A DNA stretch of 64,000 nt from Nitrospirales bacterium. GTDB lineage: Bacteria > Nitrospirota > Nitrospiria > Nitrospirales > UBA8639. Position numbers and translations under genes: made by a program. The notes under the pieces are model-generated. The model made no database searches and had not been told where the DNA came from. It worked only from the letters and a program-made list of their open reading frames with translations. Positions within the stretch are counted from its first letter, which is position 1; every line of letters begins with the position of its first letter. Where the stretch lies: NCBI GenBank assembly GCA_031315865.1, contig JALDRJ010000002.1, positions 1,896,001 through 1,960,000 on the forward strand, read 5' to 3'. This document shows positions 1 to 8,225 of the stretch, piece after piece.

Positions 1-6
1 CTGGAG

Positions 7-1086
7 CTATTGATGCCGGAACCAGCGCGTGACGCGGAGCGCTTCACCGGCGGTATTGGCGAAGAAGGTGGTGGGAAGGAGTTGTTGTCCCTCTTGAAGT
101 CCGGTTTGAATGGCGAAGGGGGAGCGGCTGCGCCGGGTCCCGGTAAAGCCTTGAGGAATGATCGGCGCTTCCGTGACCTGATCGGGGGTGTCACGTGGAC
201 TGCGTTCACGTCCTCCAATGCGAGCCATGATTTGCTCGATATCGTCCCGCTTCTGTTGCGTGGCCACGAAAAAGATGGTTTCGATCCCTTTAAACTGGTC
301 TAAGCTGAACCAGTTGTTCTGTTCCGGAATGACGTATTGCGTACCGGCTTTGACCGGATTCGCAAAGGGGTTTCCGGGAGGTGGAAAAACGCCTTGGGCC
401 CAGGCCGACCCATCGATCGCGATCACGTACACGTAGCAATCGGTATTTGCCCGAAACATGATGCGGAATTTATCTCCGGCCTGTGGATTGCCTCGCCCAT
501 CTCGCAACACATCTCCATCGTTGATCGGTAAGAGTGTGACAGCCCCGTTTCTGATCTTTTGGCGGACAAGCAGGACATCCAAGGTAATGAGGTCAGGCCG
601 TTCTTTAGGGGACTCAACTCGGTAGCTGTCCGGAATTGAGTCTCCTGAATTGTCATTGTATTGTTGGTATTGTTGACCGGCCGACGGTTCCATACCATCG
701 TCTGCGTTGTCTTGGTATGGCTCAGATTGTTGATGTTCATAGTGTTCGTCGTATCCGGTCTCTTGCGCACTTGGCCCCTGTCCGTCCTGGTCTGAATAGG
801 TCGGATCATCGTAGGTGTGATATTCTGCATACGGGTTTTCTGAAAGGACTTGTGGCGAACCTGTCACGTGATTTTCTTGCGAATTGGGATCCGCCCGCAG
901 CGACATCATGAGTTCTTGCAAGTCATAATTATAGGGCTTGTCGTAATTGTGCGTGGCGGTCTGAAGCATCCCGCTGGCGAATTCCAGGAGCGGCGGGATG
1001 ACGAAGGGGAGGGCCGCCATGCATCCGCTCAGGAGAACGCACAGCACGGAACCGCTGACGAGTGAGGTCCGGTATCGCGTCTTCAT
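7..1086 (-). CDS. DUF4384 domain lipoprotein (paralogue 1)
   Basis: Predicted lipoprotein of about 359 residues. The start is placed at the ATG of MKTRYR, because an upstream in-frame start would put eleven residues before the signal peptide and a purine-rich GAGAAG precedes this ATG. The signal peptide ends in the lipobox LLSGC (Cys22). A low-complexity Q/Y/D/E-rich linker follows, then a C-terminal DUF4384 domain with the core LRDGRGNPQAGDKF and a conserved WFSLDQFKG segment. DUF4384 domains are commonly found in secreted bacterial proteins, often with caspase-like or kinase domains; their function is unknown. It is last in a minus-strand run with sigma factor, anti-sigma factor and a second DUF4384 lipoprotein. 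No enzymatic motif is visible. Confidence 0.8.
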   Translation of the reverse strand: MKTRYRTSLVSGSVLCVLLSGCMAALPFVIPPLLEFASGMLQTATHNYDKPYNYDLQELMMSLRADPNSQENHVTGSPQVLSENPYAEYHTYDDPTYSDQDGQGPSAQETGYDEHYEHQQSEPYQDNADDGMEPSAGQQYQQYNDNSGDSIPDSYRVESPKERPDLITLDVLLVRQKIRNGAVTLLPINDGDVLRDGRGNPQAGDKFRIMFRANTDCYVYVIAIDGSAWAQGVFPPPGNPFANPVKAGTQYVIPEQNNWFSLDQFKGIETIFFVATQQKRDDIEQIMARIGGRERSPRDTPDQVTEAPIIPQGFTGTRRSRSPFAIQTGLQEGQQLLPTTFFANTAGEALRVTRWFRHQ

Positions 1087-1132
1087 GATCAATCTTCTCG
1101 GTGGTTCTCTGAGATTCATGAATACGGCGGGC

Positions 1133-2518
1133 CTATTGATGCCGGAACCAGCGCGTAATTCGAAGGTCCTCCCCCGCCGTCTTCGCTAAAAAGCTGGTCG
1201 GGACGATTTCATGTTGACCGCCGGAGGCTAAGGTGATGTCGAACGGGGTTTGACTGGGGTGGGCACCGCCGTAACCATTCGGAATGATCGCAGCTTGTGT
1301 GACTTGTTGAGGAGTCGCGGAAGCTGGCCGTTCCCGGCCCATGATGCTCTTGAAAATATCTTCGATGTCTTGACGAGGCCCATTCGAAGCGATAAAGAAA
1401 AGCGTCTCTACTCCCTTGAACTGATCCAAGCTGAACCAGTGTGATGATTCAGGGATGACGTATTGTTCCCCGGCTTTGACCGGATTCGCAAACGGAGAAG
1501 TCGGGGACGGAAAAATACCTTGTGCCCACCCCGAGCCATCTACAGCGATGACGTAGACGTAAGCGGTACTATTCGGTCGGAACATGACGCGGAATTTATC
1601 TCCGGCTTGTGGGTTGCCGCGTCCATCCCGTAACACGTCGCCATCTTGAACGGGGAGAATGACAGGGGCACCGTTTCGCATCGTCTTCCGGACGAGCGCG
1701 ACGTCCAGGCCGATTGCCTCTCCTGAACCCCCTTGATCGTATCCCTGTCCCTGATCGTCAACGCCATCTTGCGTAGACTCGTCATACCCTTGGTCTTCGT
1801 AGCCTTGCTGTGACTGAGCCTCGTCATACGCATATTGCTGGCCATCTTCTTGGTAGCCATCCTGTTGGCCAGCATAGGTCTGATCGCCGCCTTGCTGGTC
1901 TTGAAATTGCGCACAAGGATCCTGTTCAGGTTGTCCGACCGGAAATCGTCCAGAAATGCCCCGTGAAACCGGTTCCTCGACAAATTGCGCGGAAACTTCT
2001 TGGTCGAATTCTCCGTCTTGTTGCTCTTGAAACTCCACATCAACAAAGCCTTGTTCGTCCCCGCTGCCTTGATCTTGGAACGCTTCGTTGGGATCACCGC
2101 CTTCCTCCACGAATTCTTGTCCATCATCGACAACGCCTTGATCTTGATCGAAGACGCCCTGATCACTGTCCGATGTACCCTGAAAGTCCTGCTGGTCATC
2201 GGTGAAGACCTGATCTTGGGTGAACTGGTCATCGTCCTGATTGCGTTTTCGCTTTTTCTTGGGCGTGACGAGTTTTGTTAAAAATTTCTCGAGTTTCCCT
2301 GTGTATTTTTGGCTGTAATTGTTGGCCGCCGTCGCCAGCAGGTTGCCTCCGAATTTCATAAGAGATGAGGCAAATTGACTCTGCATGAAGCTTGATCCGA
2401 AGGATTGCGTGTTGGGTTGACAGGGGTTGTCGGAAAGCGAACTTCCCCCCATGGGTTGCGTGGCGCAGGAGGTCAGAAATATGAGGAGGACGATGAATGT
2501 TGTAACGTGTTTCAACAT
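1133..2518 (-). CDS. DUF4384 domain lipoprotein (paralogue 2) with long acidic Q/D/E/G-rich linker
   Basis: Predicted 461-residue lipoprotein. MLKHVTTFIVLLIFLTSC gives a short signal peptide with lipobox LTSC (Cys18). A short basic KKKRKR patch is followed by about 170 residues rich in D, Q, E, G and Y, likely disordered, then a DUF4384 domain closely matching the downstream gene (shared DVLRDGRGNPQAGDKFR and endings RITRWFRHQ / RVTRWFRHQ). A GAGAGG-type ribosome site precedes the ATG. It lies 46 bp upstream of paralogue 1 and about 160 bp downstream of the anti-sigma gene, so co-transcription is plausible. The linker differs strongly between the paralogues while the domain is conserved, suggesting the linker acts as a spacer. 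Function unknown. Confidence 0.8.
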   Translation of the reverse strand: MLKHVTTFIVLLIFLTSCATQPMGGSSLSDNPCQPNTQSFGSSFMQSQFASSLMKFGGNLLATAANNYSQKYTGKLEKFLTKLVTPKKKRKRNQDDDQFTQDQVFTDDQQDFQGTSDSDQGVFDQDQGVVDDGQEFVEEGGDPNEAFQDQGSGDEQGFVDVEFQEQQDGEFDQEVSAQFVEEPVSRGISGRFPVGQPEQDPCAQFQDQQGGDQTYAGQQDGYQEDGQQYAYDEAQSQQGYEDQGYDESTQDGVDDQGQGYDQGGSGEAIGLDVALVRKTMRNGAPVILPVQDGDVLRDGRGNPQAGDKFRVMFRPNSTAYVYVIAVDGSGWAQGIFPSPTSPFANPVKAGEQYVIPESSHWFSLDQFKGVETLFFIASNGPRQDIEDIFKSIMGRERPASATPQQVTQAAIIPNGYGGAHPSQTPFDITLASGGQHEIVPTSFLAKTAGEDLRITRWFRHQ

Positions 2519-2680
2519 GGGTTTACCTCTCGTCGTTCAAGAACCGGAATCTCGGTTGAGTATGCGTTCTCTGGATTCGCGTTCATTCTATGTGTCTTCG
2601 TGAAGGAGGGTCAACGAAAGAGGCCTCGGCCCCGGTGTTGCCTTTCTCACAACGTCTGTCGATGCGAGTCGGTTTTTGGT

Positions 2681-3403
2681 TCAAGGAGATACGGAGATCG
2701 CTGAACGGATGAGCTGTGGTTTGGCGAGGAGGGTCTGTAGGCTATCTTGTATTTGAGTATGATTCGTCGTAGGGATCGTCAGGATGTAGGACCCGTCGGG
2801 CAAAGGTCCTCGGGTGACCTGGGCTTCAATCGTCCGGAGTAAGGACTGAATGTCACCCTGTGTCGCTGATTCGGCAAAGGTGACTTGTAGCCGGCTTGTA
2901 TGTACTGGCGTTGGAGCTTTCGGAATTCCTCGTTCGATGATAGGCCCAGGTCCTTGGCCGGCCGGATCTGATCCTGATGATGGTCCGCCAAGATTTGTTA
3001 ACAGAAAAGCCGATTGGCCGACGATGAGCGCGGTCGCGAGAACAGGCACCCAGGGAGTGGCGAAGAGCGATTGAAGCCAGGATTCAAGTCGACTCCAGAG
3101 ACCGGGATCGTGCTCATGGACAGGTTGGGACGTCGTGTGTTGAGCGGATGCCTTCTCTTCTCGAATCCGCGACATGACTTTGGTCAACACGGCGGGAGAG
3201 GGACCTTGCCGTTCACCGATCGCAGCCTTTACAGCCAGTTGGGTGCGTTGTATCTCGTCAAATTCCATCCGACAGGTCTCACAATTCTTCAAGTGAGTTT
3301 CAACCTCAAGCTTTTCCCGATCGTCCAGCGTACCGGCGACATACCAGGGAAGGAGTATGGCTTGCTGGTGAGTCGTGGGTTCTAAGGCTTCTGGTTCATT
3401 CAT
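2681..3403 (-). CDS. Anti-sigma factor with zinc-finger (zf-HC2) domain and one membrane segment
   Basis: A 240-residue single-pass protein. The N-terminus has the ZAS/zf-HC2 motif H37-x3-C41-x2-C44 (HLKNCETC), typical of anti-sigma factors that hold an ECF sigma at the membrane. One hydrophobic segment lies at about residues 118-138 (WVPVLATALIVGQSAFLL). About 100 residues would then be periplasmic and could sense an envelope signal. Its ATG overlaps the sigma-factor stop codon by four bases (ATGA), indicating translational coupling. Family assignment is from the motif and neighbour; the signal is unknown. Confidence 0.85.
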   Translation of the reverse strand: MNEPEALEPTTHQQAILLPWYVAGTLDDREKLEVETHLKNCETCRMEFDEIQRTQLAVKAAIGERQGPSPAVLTKVMSRIREEKASAQHTTSQPVHEHDPGLWSRLESWLQSLFATPWVPVLATALIVGQSAFLLTNLGGPSSGSDPAGQGPGPIIERGIPKAPTPVHTSRLQVTFAESATQGDIQSLLRTIEAQVTRGPLPDGSYILTIPTTNHTQIQDSLQTLLAKPQLIRSAISVSP

Positions 3404-3984
3404 AACATGCTCTCGCTCACGCCCAAGGACTGCATCTGGCCCTTGAGCTGTTGCTTGGCATAATAGACCCGTGTTTTGACCGTATTGATCGGGATTTCTA
3501 ACATTGCTGCGATGTCTTGATAGGAAAGCTCCTCGAAAAACGCCAAATGCAGCACTTCCCGGTGATCGGCGGAGAGATCTTGCATGGCCTGATTCGTCAA
3601 TTTCGCCAGGTCTTGTTGCTGGGCCTTGTCTTCCGGGCCGTCAGAGGGGTCGACGGTTTCTGCCGCATCGTCTAGCGGGAGCGAACTCCGGCGTTGGCTC
3701 GAGACTCGACGGATCGCATCGATGGCTTTATGATGAGCGATCCCAAAGATCCAAGTCGACACTTTGGAGGCCCCGCGAAATTTCCCGGCACCCTTCCACA
3801 CGGCAACCATAACCTCCACCATGGTTTCTTCAGTGAGATGAGGGTCGCCAAGCGTACTCATCATGTATTGAAACACCCGTTTTTCATACCGATGATACAA
3901 TGCCTGAAAGGCGTCTTCATCTCCTTTTCCGGCCATCGCGACCAACTCCTGATCGCTCCTGTCCTGAAAGTCAGTCGTGTCCAT
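3400..3984 (-). CDS. ECF-type RNA polymerase sigma factor
   Basis: A 194-residue sigma-70 family protein of ECF size. Region 2 is visible around DAFQALYHRYEKRVFQYMM and the helix ending STWIFGIAHHKAIDAIRR. Region 4 is visible as LSADHREVLHLAFFEELSYQ followed by a helix-turn-helix (IAAMLEIPINTVKTRVYYAK). There is no region 1.1 or region 3. It is translationally coupled to the downstream zinc-finger anti-sigma factor, which probably controls it. It diverges from the caspase-like gene, so the 233 bp between them may contain its target promoters, though I could not identify a convincing ECF motif. Confidence 0.9.
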   Translation of the reverse strand: MDTTDFQDRSDQELVAMAGKGDEDAFQALYHRYEKRVFQYMMSTLGDPHLTEETMVEVMVAVWKGAGKFRGASKVSTWIFGIAHHKAIDAIRRVSSQRRSSLPLDDAAETVDPSDGPEDKAQQQDLAKLTNQAMQDLSADHREVLHLAFFEELSYQDIAAMLEIPINTVKTRVYYAKQQLKGQMQSLGVSESML

Positions 3985-4217
3985 CGGTAGGGATGTTCAA
4001 GGGAGATTGACGATTCATCACTTGAGTCTATAGAGGTCTGAATGTATGCCCTAACATATTTTGCCGTTTGCCACAATAGATCGCACGATTCTGGCTTGTG
4101 GGTTTGAACTATTTGAATGGTGCATCAGACTTACCGCATGTTTGGAGCTTGAGTGTTGAGAATTTGAAGATTAGACTAGTAACCCATAACATTTTCAAGT
4201 ATTTCGTGAGGTCAACC
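3985..4217. promoter_or_regulatory. Divergent intergenic region between the sigma-factor operon and the caspase-like gene
   Basis: This 233-bp AT-richer stretch must hold the promoters for both the minus-strand sigma/anti-sigma/DUF4384 operon and the plus-strand caspase-like gene. I see no clear housekeeping -35/-10 pair on either strand and cannot assign an ECF promoter by eye. No RNA gene is visible. Confidence 0.4.
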
Positions 4218-6509
4218 ATGAAGATTCGGCATATTCCATCCGTAAGAAACATGCTTCCGATACTGTGTGTTCTTTGCCTCGCTCACCTGTTCTCGTGGCT
4301 GAGTCCGGGGTTGGCTCAATCTTCCACCTCTTCTGAACCCGTGCGACGGGCCTTGCTCATTGGCATCGGGAAGTATCAAGGGTTACCGAGACTCCCCGGC
4401 TCGAAGAACGATATTAACCTGGTTCACCAAGTGTTAAAGACTCAGTACGGATTCGCGGACGAGAATATGCGCATTCTCCGTGACGAAGACGCCACCCGGG
4501 AGAACGTTCTGTCGGCGCTGGAACAGTTTGTCTCCGAAGTCGGTCCGAATGACGTGGCATATATTCATTATTCCGGCCATGGGTCTCAGGTGGAAGATGT
4601 GAACGGCGATGAGGCGAATGACCAACTGGATGAAACGATCGTTCCGCACGATGGCCGGACGGAAGGCGTTCCGGATATTACGGATGATGAGTTGGAAGCC
4701 ATTTTCGCCAAACTCAAGACAACGAATGCCGTGGTGGTATTGGATTCCTGTCATTCGGGTACTGCCACTCGCGGGTTAGAGGTGCGGGTCCGATCCATCC
4801 CACAGGATACTCGCGTGAATCTGTACAAGCGGTCTGCAGTAAGGACACGAGCCATCGTTCCGTTGGCCTCGGCCCGCTATGTGCTCATGAGTGGGGCCGC
4901 GGCCAATGAAGAAGCGCTCGATGGTCCGGTTGATGGACGCTATCACGGGTTTTTCACACATTCCTTGTTCAAGAGCCTTCAATCGGCGGATGCTGACTCA
5001 TCCGCGTCAGAGGTCTTTGCCGGAGCCAAACAGGAATTAAAGCGCATTCAGAATCAATTCGGACGGTCCAGCATGCCGGAACCGCAACTCGAAGCTCCTC
5101 AGGGCCGATTAGCTCAACCACTCTTTGTTTTGGCCCGTGGAACGAGTTCACGTAAGAGCCCTTCGCAAGCGACGGAAGTTCGTCGGTCTTGGGTAAAGGT
5201 AGAAAATCATGGAAAAGACAGTGTGTTGCTGGTGCAGGCGGTTGAACTCGGTGGTGCGCCAGGTTCCGTCTGGGGGATTTTTGGAAAAGATGAAAGAGAG
5301 TTTCATACGGCACAAGCCCAAGCATTTGCCAGAGTCGTCAAGACTCAAGGAACCCATTCAATGGCTGTGGTCGAACCTCACGGTGTGAAAATTGGGCAAG
5401 GGGCACGGGCGACGTTGTTGGTCCCGGCCCCGCCATCCGGGCGCATACCCGTCCGTCTTCGTCGTGTTGATTCCAAGAGTCAAGCCTGGTTGCAGGCGGA
5501 GTTGAAAAAACGATTAGGTGATGTGGAGATCGTCGGAGAAGGTGTGTTTGCGAGGTTCATCGTTGATGTCGAGGGCAAGAGCCTTCGAGTGTACAGCGCT
5601 GATGCGGCAAAGGAAGTGGCTGCCTTACCGGCTTCGCGAACGGCCGACTCTGCGGATTCTCTCGCACAGGTTCTTACGCAATCCAGGAATGCCTCCAATC
5701 TATTAGCCCTGGAAAACCCCAATTCTCGGATAGGCCTGGACGTTCGTGTCGTACAGGTTGGCGAACGGGGCATCGCGGTGGTCAGCGATCGGATGGAGGC
5801 CCCCACCTACCAGATTCGCCAGCAAGGGCAACCACGCACGTTGACGAATAGTCTGCAACTCGAAATTTCTACTGATACCGACGCGTACATCACGATCGTG
5901 GATGTCGATGCCGAAGGCAGTGTTAATGTGCTGTTCCCCAATCCTTACCAGAAGAGAACTTTTCTGGCTGACGGCTTTATTAAAGCCAATCAACCGGTGT
6001 TGGTTCCTGATTCGCTTCGATCGGGAAACCGTGCCGGTTTTCATTTTGACTATGCGAACCCTCCAGGAGTGGATACGATTCGGGTTTTTGCCAGCACCGA
6101 CCGGCGCCTGGCCGAGAAAATTCGTCGAGCGGTTCATCCTCAGCGCTCAGGAGAATCCAATCGTCCTTCTCTATCTGGGAGACCAGGTGCGCAATTGGCG
6201 AGCCTTCGGCAAGAATTAGTGGGCAGTCTCACTCGTGGGTTGATTACGGTGCCTGACGAACCTGTCATGATGCCGGCTCAGACGACCGTGCCCCAGGAAT
6301 TGCCGGTGATGGCGCAAGCCCAGGAAGTCGTCGAACCTGAACAATATGAAGAAAGTATGAACCAACAGTCAGAATATGCCGAAGAGGCCGGCTTGATGGA
6401 AACCCAGTACGAAGAGCCTTCCGAGCCAATCGCCTTTGAGGCTATCCCCGTACAACAAACCATTCCGGATTGGACCGCCGCTTCGGTTACCGTACTGGTA
6501 GGAGAATAA
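4218..6509 (+). CDS. Secreted caspase-like (peptidase C14) protein with DUF4384 domain
   Basis: A 763-residue exported protein. The start is the ATG preceded by GTGAGGTCAACC; an upstream in-frame start would only add 40 non-conserved residues. The signal peptide ends near residue 34 (GLAQ). A caspase-like p20 domain follows (RRALLIGIGKYQ), with catalytic His121 in HYSGHGSQ and Cys178 in VLDSCHSG, both intact. A DUF4384 domain follows at about residues 570-670 (DAYITIVDVDAEGSVNVLFP), then an acidic Q/E-rich tail. Caspase-like peptidases of bacteria usually cleave after Arg/Lys (family knowledge). It shares DUF4384 with the two lipoproteins of the divergent operon, suggesting one envelope-associated system. 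Substrate and role are unknown. Confidence 0.88.
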   Translation: MKIRHIPSVRNMLPILCVLCLAHLFSWLSPGLAQSSTSSEPVRRALLIGIGKYQGLPRLPGSKNDINLVHQVLKTQYGFADENMRILRDEDATRENVLSALEQFVSEVGPNDVAYIHYSGHGSQVEDVNGDEANDQLDETIVPHDGRTEGVPDITDDELEAIFAKLKTTNAVVVLDSCHSGTATRGLEVRVRSIPQDTRVNLYKRSAVRTRAIVPLASARYVLMSGAAANEEALDGPVDGRYHGFFTHSLFKSLQSADADSSASEVFAGAKQELKRIQNQFGRSSMPEPQLEAPQGRLAQPLFVLARGTSSRKSPSQATEVRRSWVKVENHGKDSVLLVQAVELGGAPGSVWGIFGKDEREFHTAQAQAFARVVKTQGTHSMAVVEPHGVKIGQGARATLLVPAPPSGRIPVRLRRVDSKSQAWLQAELKKRLGDVEIVGEGVFARFIVDVEGKSLRVYSADAAKEVAALPASRTADSADSLAQVLTQSRNASNLLALENPNSRIGLDVRVVQVGERGIAVVSDRMEAPTYQIRQQGQPRTLTNSLQLEISTDTDAYITIVDVDAEGSVNVLFPNPYQKRTFLADGFIKANQPVLVPDSLRSGNRAGFHFDYANPPGVDTIRVFASTDRRLAEKIRRAVHPQRSGESNRPSLSGRPGAQLASLRQELVGSLTRGLITVPDEPVMMPAQTTVPQELPVMAQAQEVVEPEQYEESMNQQSEYAEEAGLMETQYEEPSEPIAFEAIPVQQTIPDWTAASVTVLVGE

Positions 6510-6553
6510 AACTTCCACAAATTAAGCCAATAGCCACGACGCGATGTGTTTCG

Positions 6554-6589
6554 AACGAGCCTCTTGTCCGTAAGGACAAGGGGCTCGTT
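6554..6589. terminator. Long perfect-type hairpin downstream of the caspase-like gene
   Basis: A 16-bp stem (AACGAGCCTCTTGTCC paired with GGACAAGGGGCTCGTT, one G-U pair) closed by a GTAA tetraloop, 45 bp after the stop codon. There is no T-tract on the plus side, so it may be a 3'-end stabilising hairpin, a processed terminator or a structured RNA element rather than a classic intrinsic terminator. Confidence 0.55.
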
Positions 6590-6991
6590 GGCGAAATTAC
6601 TCGTCCTTCTTCATCCCATCACGCAGTATACGAAGTCCCCAACTCCACGATCTCTGTATCCAGCGAGAGTTTCAGTCATTTCCTTGTTGCTCTGCTGTAA
6701 AACACCTCAGTCAATGTATGGCAGATCTCCTGCCCACCTTCCTCGCAACCCCGGATGCCAGGACTGTTCAACGACATGAGCGTTCAAAAGACGCTCGTTA
6801 CTTTTTTGCAAAATGCTTTGAACTAAGTGCACATGGCCTGCGACTCATGATGCAGAAGGGGGGGAATGAAGGCGACTTTATTCATTTGTAAAGATCAGAC
6901 GCAAAAAGGAAGTCGCGTATCCCTCAACCAGGGTAACGAGCATTCTCTGGTTACTTCATCACCACATATCACATTACAAGGAGGTTCTGTC
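6590..6991. other. Intergenic region before the first cationic-tail protein gene
   Basis: About 400 bp without a supported gene; the short open frames here look random. A small inverted repeat (GAGCGT / ACGCTC, 6778-6796) is followed by a T6 run and could be a weak terminator or leader hairpin. A strong ribosome site (AAGGAGG) lies at the 3' edge, just before the ATG at 6992. Confidence 0.4.
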
Positions 6992-8113
6992 ATGGCACCA
7001 TTTATCAAATTACGACGCACGGTCTATCTAGGGCTCTTGGCATCCATGTTTGTCGGGAGTCCAGCTTATGCGGAGATTAGTCTGCCATCTGCTATTGAGC
7101 TGGAACAATCCATCTATTTCCAAAATCCATCAGGTGAACCTGTCCAGTTTCAAGCAGGTCTGTATGATGTTCAACAAAAAGGCGAGAATGCGCTGAACAT
7201 GATTCCCATTGGTACGAAGGCTGGAGAAGCCATGTCAATTCAGGCGCTTCCGGCAGGACATGATGAGGATATCGAGGCCAACACGGCAAACTTGGTCCCG
7301 CCTCCCGATCACAACACGGATAAACAGCACTTAGTGTTTATGACCCCCGATGGGCTGGCGTTGGAATCGATTGGTTCCTACAGCGGAGTCTTTTCCCGAT
7401 CTCCGGCGACTTGGGAGCAGAATGTCAGTGCAGATGGGGCTGAACAGGAAGCTCCGCTCACCGTACGTTTTGAAAAAGCCACATATTTTAAGACGATTGG
7501 CGGTGCTCCGAAGTCCATCCAACCTGGTGAGTATGAGGTGGCCCTGACCGATGACGGGCTGATCCTAACGCCAAGCGGGGATACGGAGGGCGAAGCCATG
7601 ACGGTTGAGTCAGAGGCTCTAGGGACTTCAACGGCGACGATTATTCCTGAATTTGGAGATAATCCAGACCTGGAATTGCTGATGATTGCGACAGCTGGCG
7701 GCCAATCAATCGCGGCTGTGGGGTCACACACCGGTACGTTTCCGCGCGGGTTTGGCAGTTTATTGAAAAGAGTCGGCGGCAAGGTGAAAAAGTCCGCGCA
7801 GGGCGCTGTGAATACAGCCAGGAAACATGTCGTTCAAAAAGTCAAAAAAGGTGTTCAAATTGCTCATGGTCATGCGAAAAAAGGCGTGAAGAAAGCCGTC
7901 ATGGCTGCCAAGAAGCACGGGGCGGAAGCTATGCAAAAGGTGAAGAGTCATGGCGTGAAGTATGCGAAAAAATACGGAAAAAAGATCAAGGACGGGGCCC
8001 TAACGCATGGGAAGAAATTTATCAGCAAAGTGTGTGGCCAAGGCAAAAGCGGCAAATGTATCGAAGTGATCGCGCAACAGGGTGGAAAGCTACTCCAAGG
8101 TGCAGGGGGCTGA
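6992..8113 (+). CDS. Secreted two-repeat protein with lysine-rich C-terminal tail (paralogue A)
   Basis: A 373-residue exported protein I do not recognise. AAGGAGG precedes the chosen ATG; in-frame codons upstream are not needed. The signal peptide cleaves near Ala27 (SPAYA). Two related segments of about 100 residues follow (about 36-136 and 160-252), each with a 'YF..GxPxxxQxGxYEV' start and a 'GSHTGTFPR'/'GSYSGVFSR' end. From about residue 255 the protein changes to a Lys/Gly/Ala/His-rich tail of about 120 residues resembling histone-H1-like or cationic amphipathic sequence, ending with Cys348 and Cys356 that could form a disulfide. A strong terminator follows. The neighbouring gene is a full-length paralogue. 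Confidence 0.75.
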   Translation: MAPFIKLRRTVYLGLLASMFVGSPAYAEISLPSAIELEQSIYFQNPSGEPVQFQAGLYDVQQKGENALNMIPIGTKAGEAMSIQALPAGHDEDIEANTANLVPPPDHNTDKQHLVFMTPDGLALESIGSYSGVFSRSPATWEQNVSADGAEQEAPLTVRFEKATYFKTIGGAPKSIQPGEYEVALTDDGLILTPSGDTEGEAMTVESEALGTSTATIIPEFGDNPDLELLMIATAGGQSIAAVGSHTGTFPRGFGSLLKRVGGKVKKSAQGAVNTARKHVVQKVKKGVQIAHGHAKKGVKKAVMAAKKHGAEAMQKVKSHGVKYAKKYGKKIKDGALTHGKKFISKVCGQGKSGKCIEVIAQQGGKLLQGAGG

Positions 8114-8144
8114 CCACTCTTTGTAGGCCGGGCAATCGTCAACG

Positions 8145-8182
8145 CAACAAAAAGGGCGTTCTCCGGGGCGCCCTTTTTGTTG
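8145..8182. terminator. Bidirectional-type intrinsic terminator
   Basis: A perfect 14-bp stem CAACAAAAAGGGCG / CGCCCTTTTTGTTG with a 10-nt loop, starting 31 bp after the paralogue A stop codon. The A-run and T-run inside the stem make it a good intrinsic terminator. It separates the two paralogous cationic-tail genes, so the second gene probably has its own promoter or depends on read-through. Confidence 0.85.
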
Positions 8183-8225
8183 AATCGGACCAGAAAGATT
8201 TGGGACATGCCTAAGGGGGAAAACC

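Noticed and set aside
1540-2232. Antisense 230-residue frame within the second DUF4384 gene
   Set aside because: Shadow of the low-complexity linker in another frame; no ribosome site or domain.
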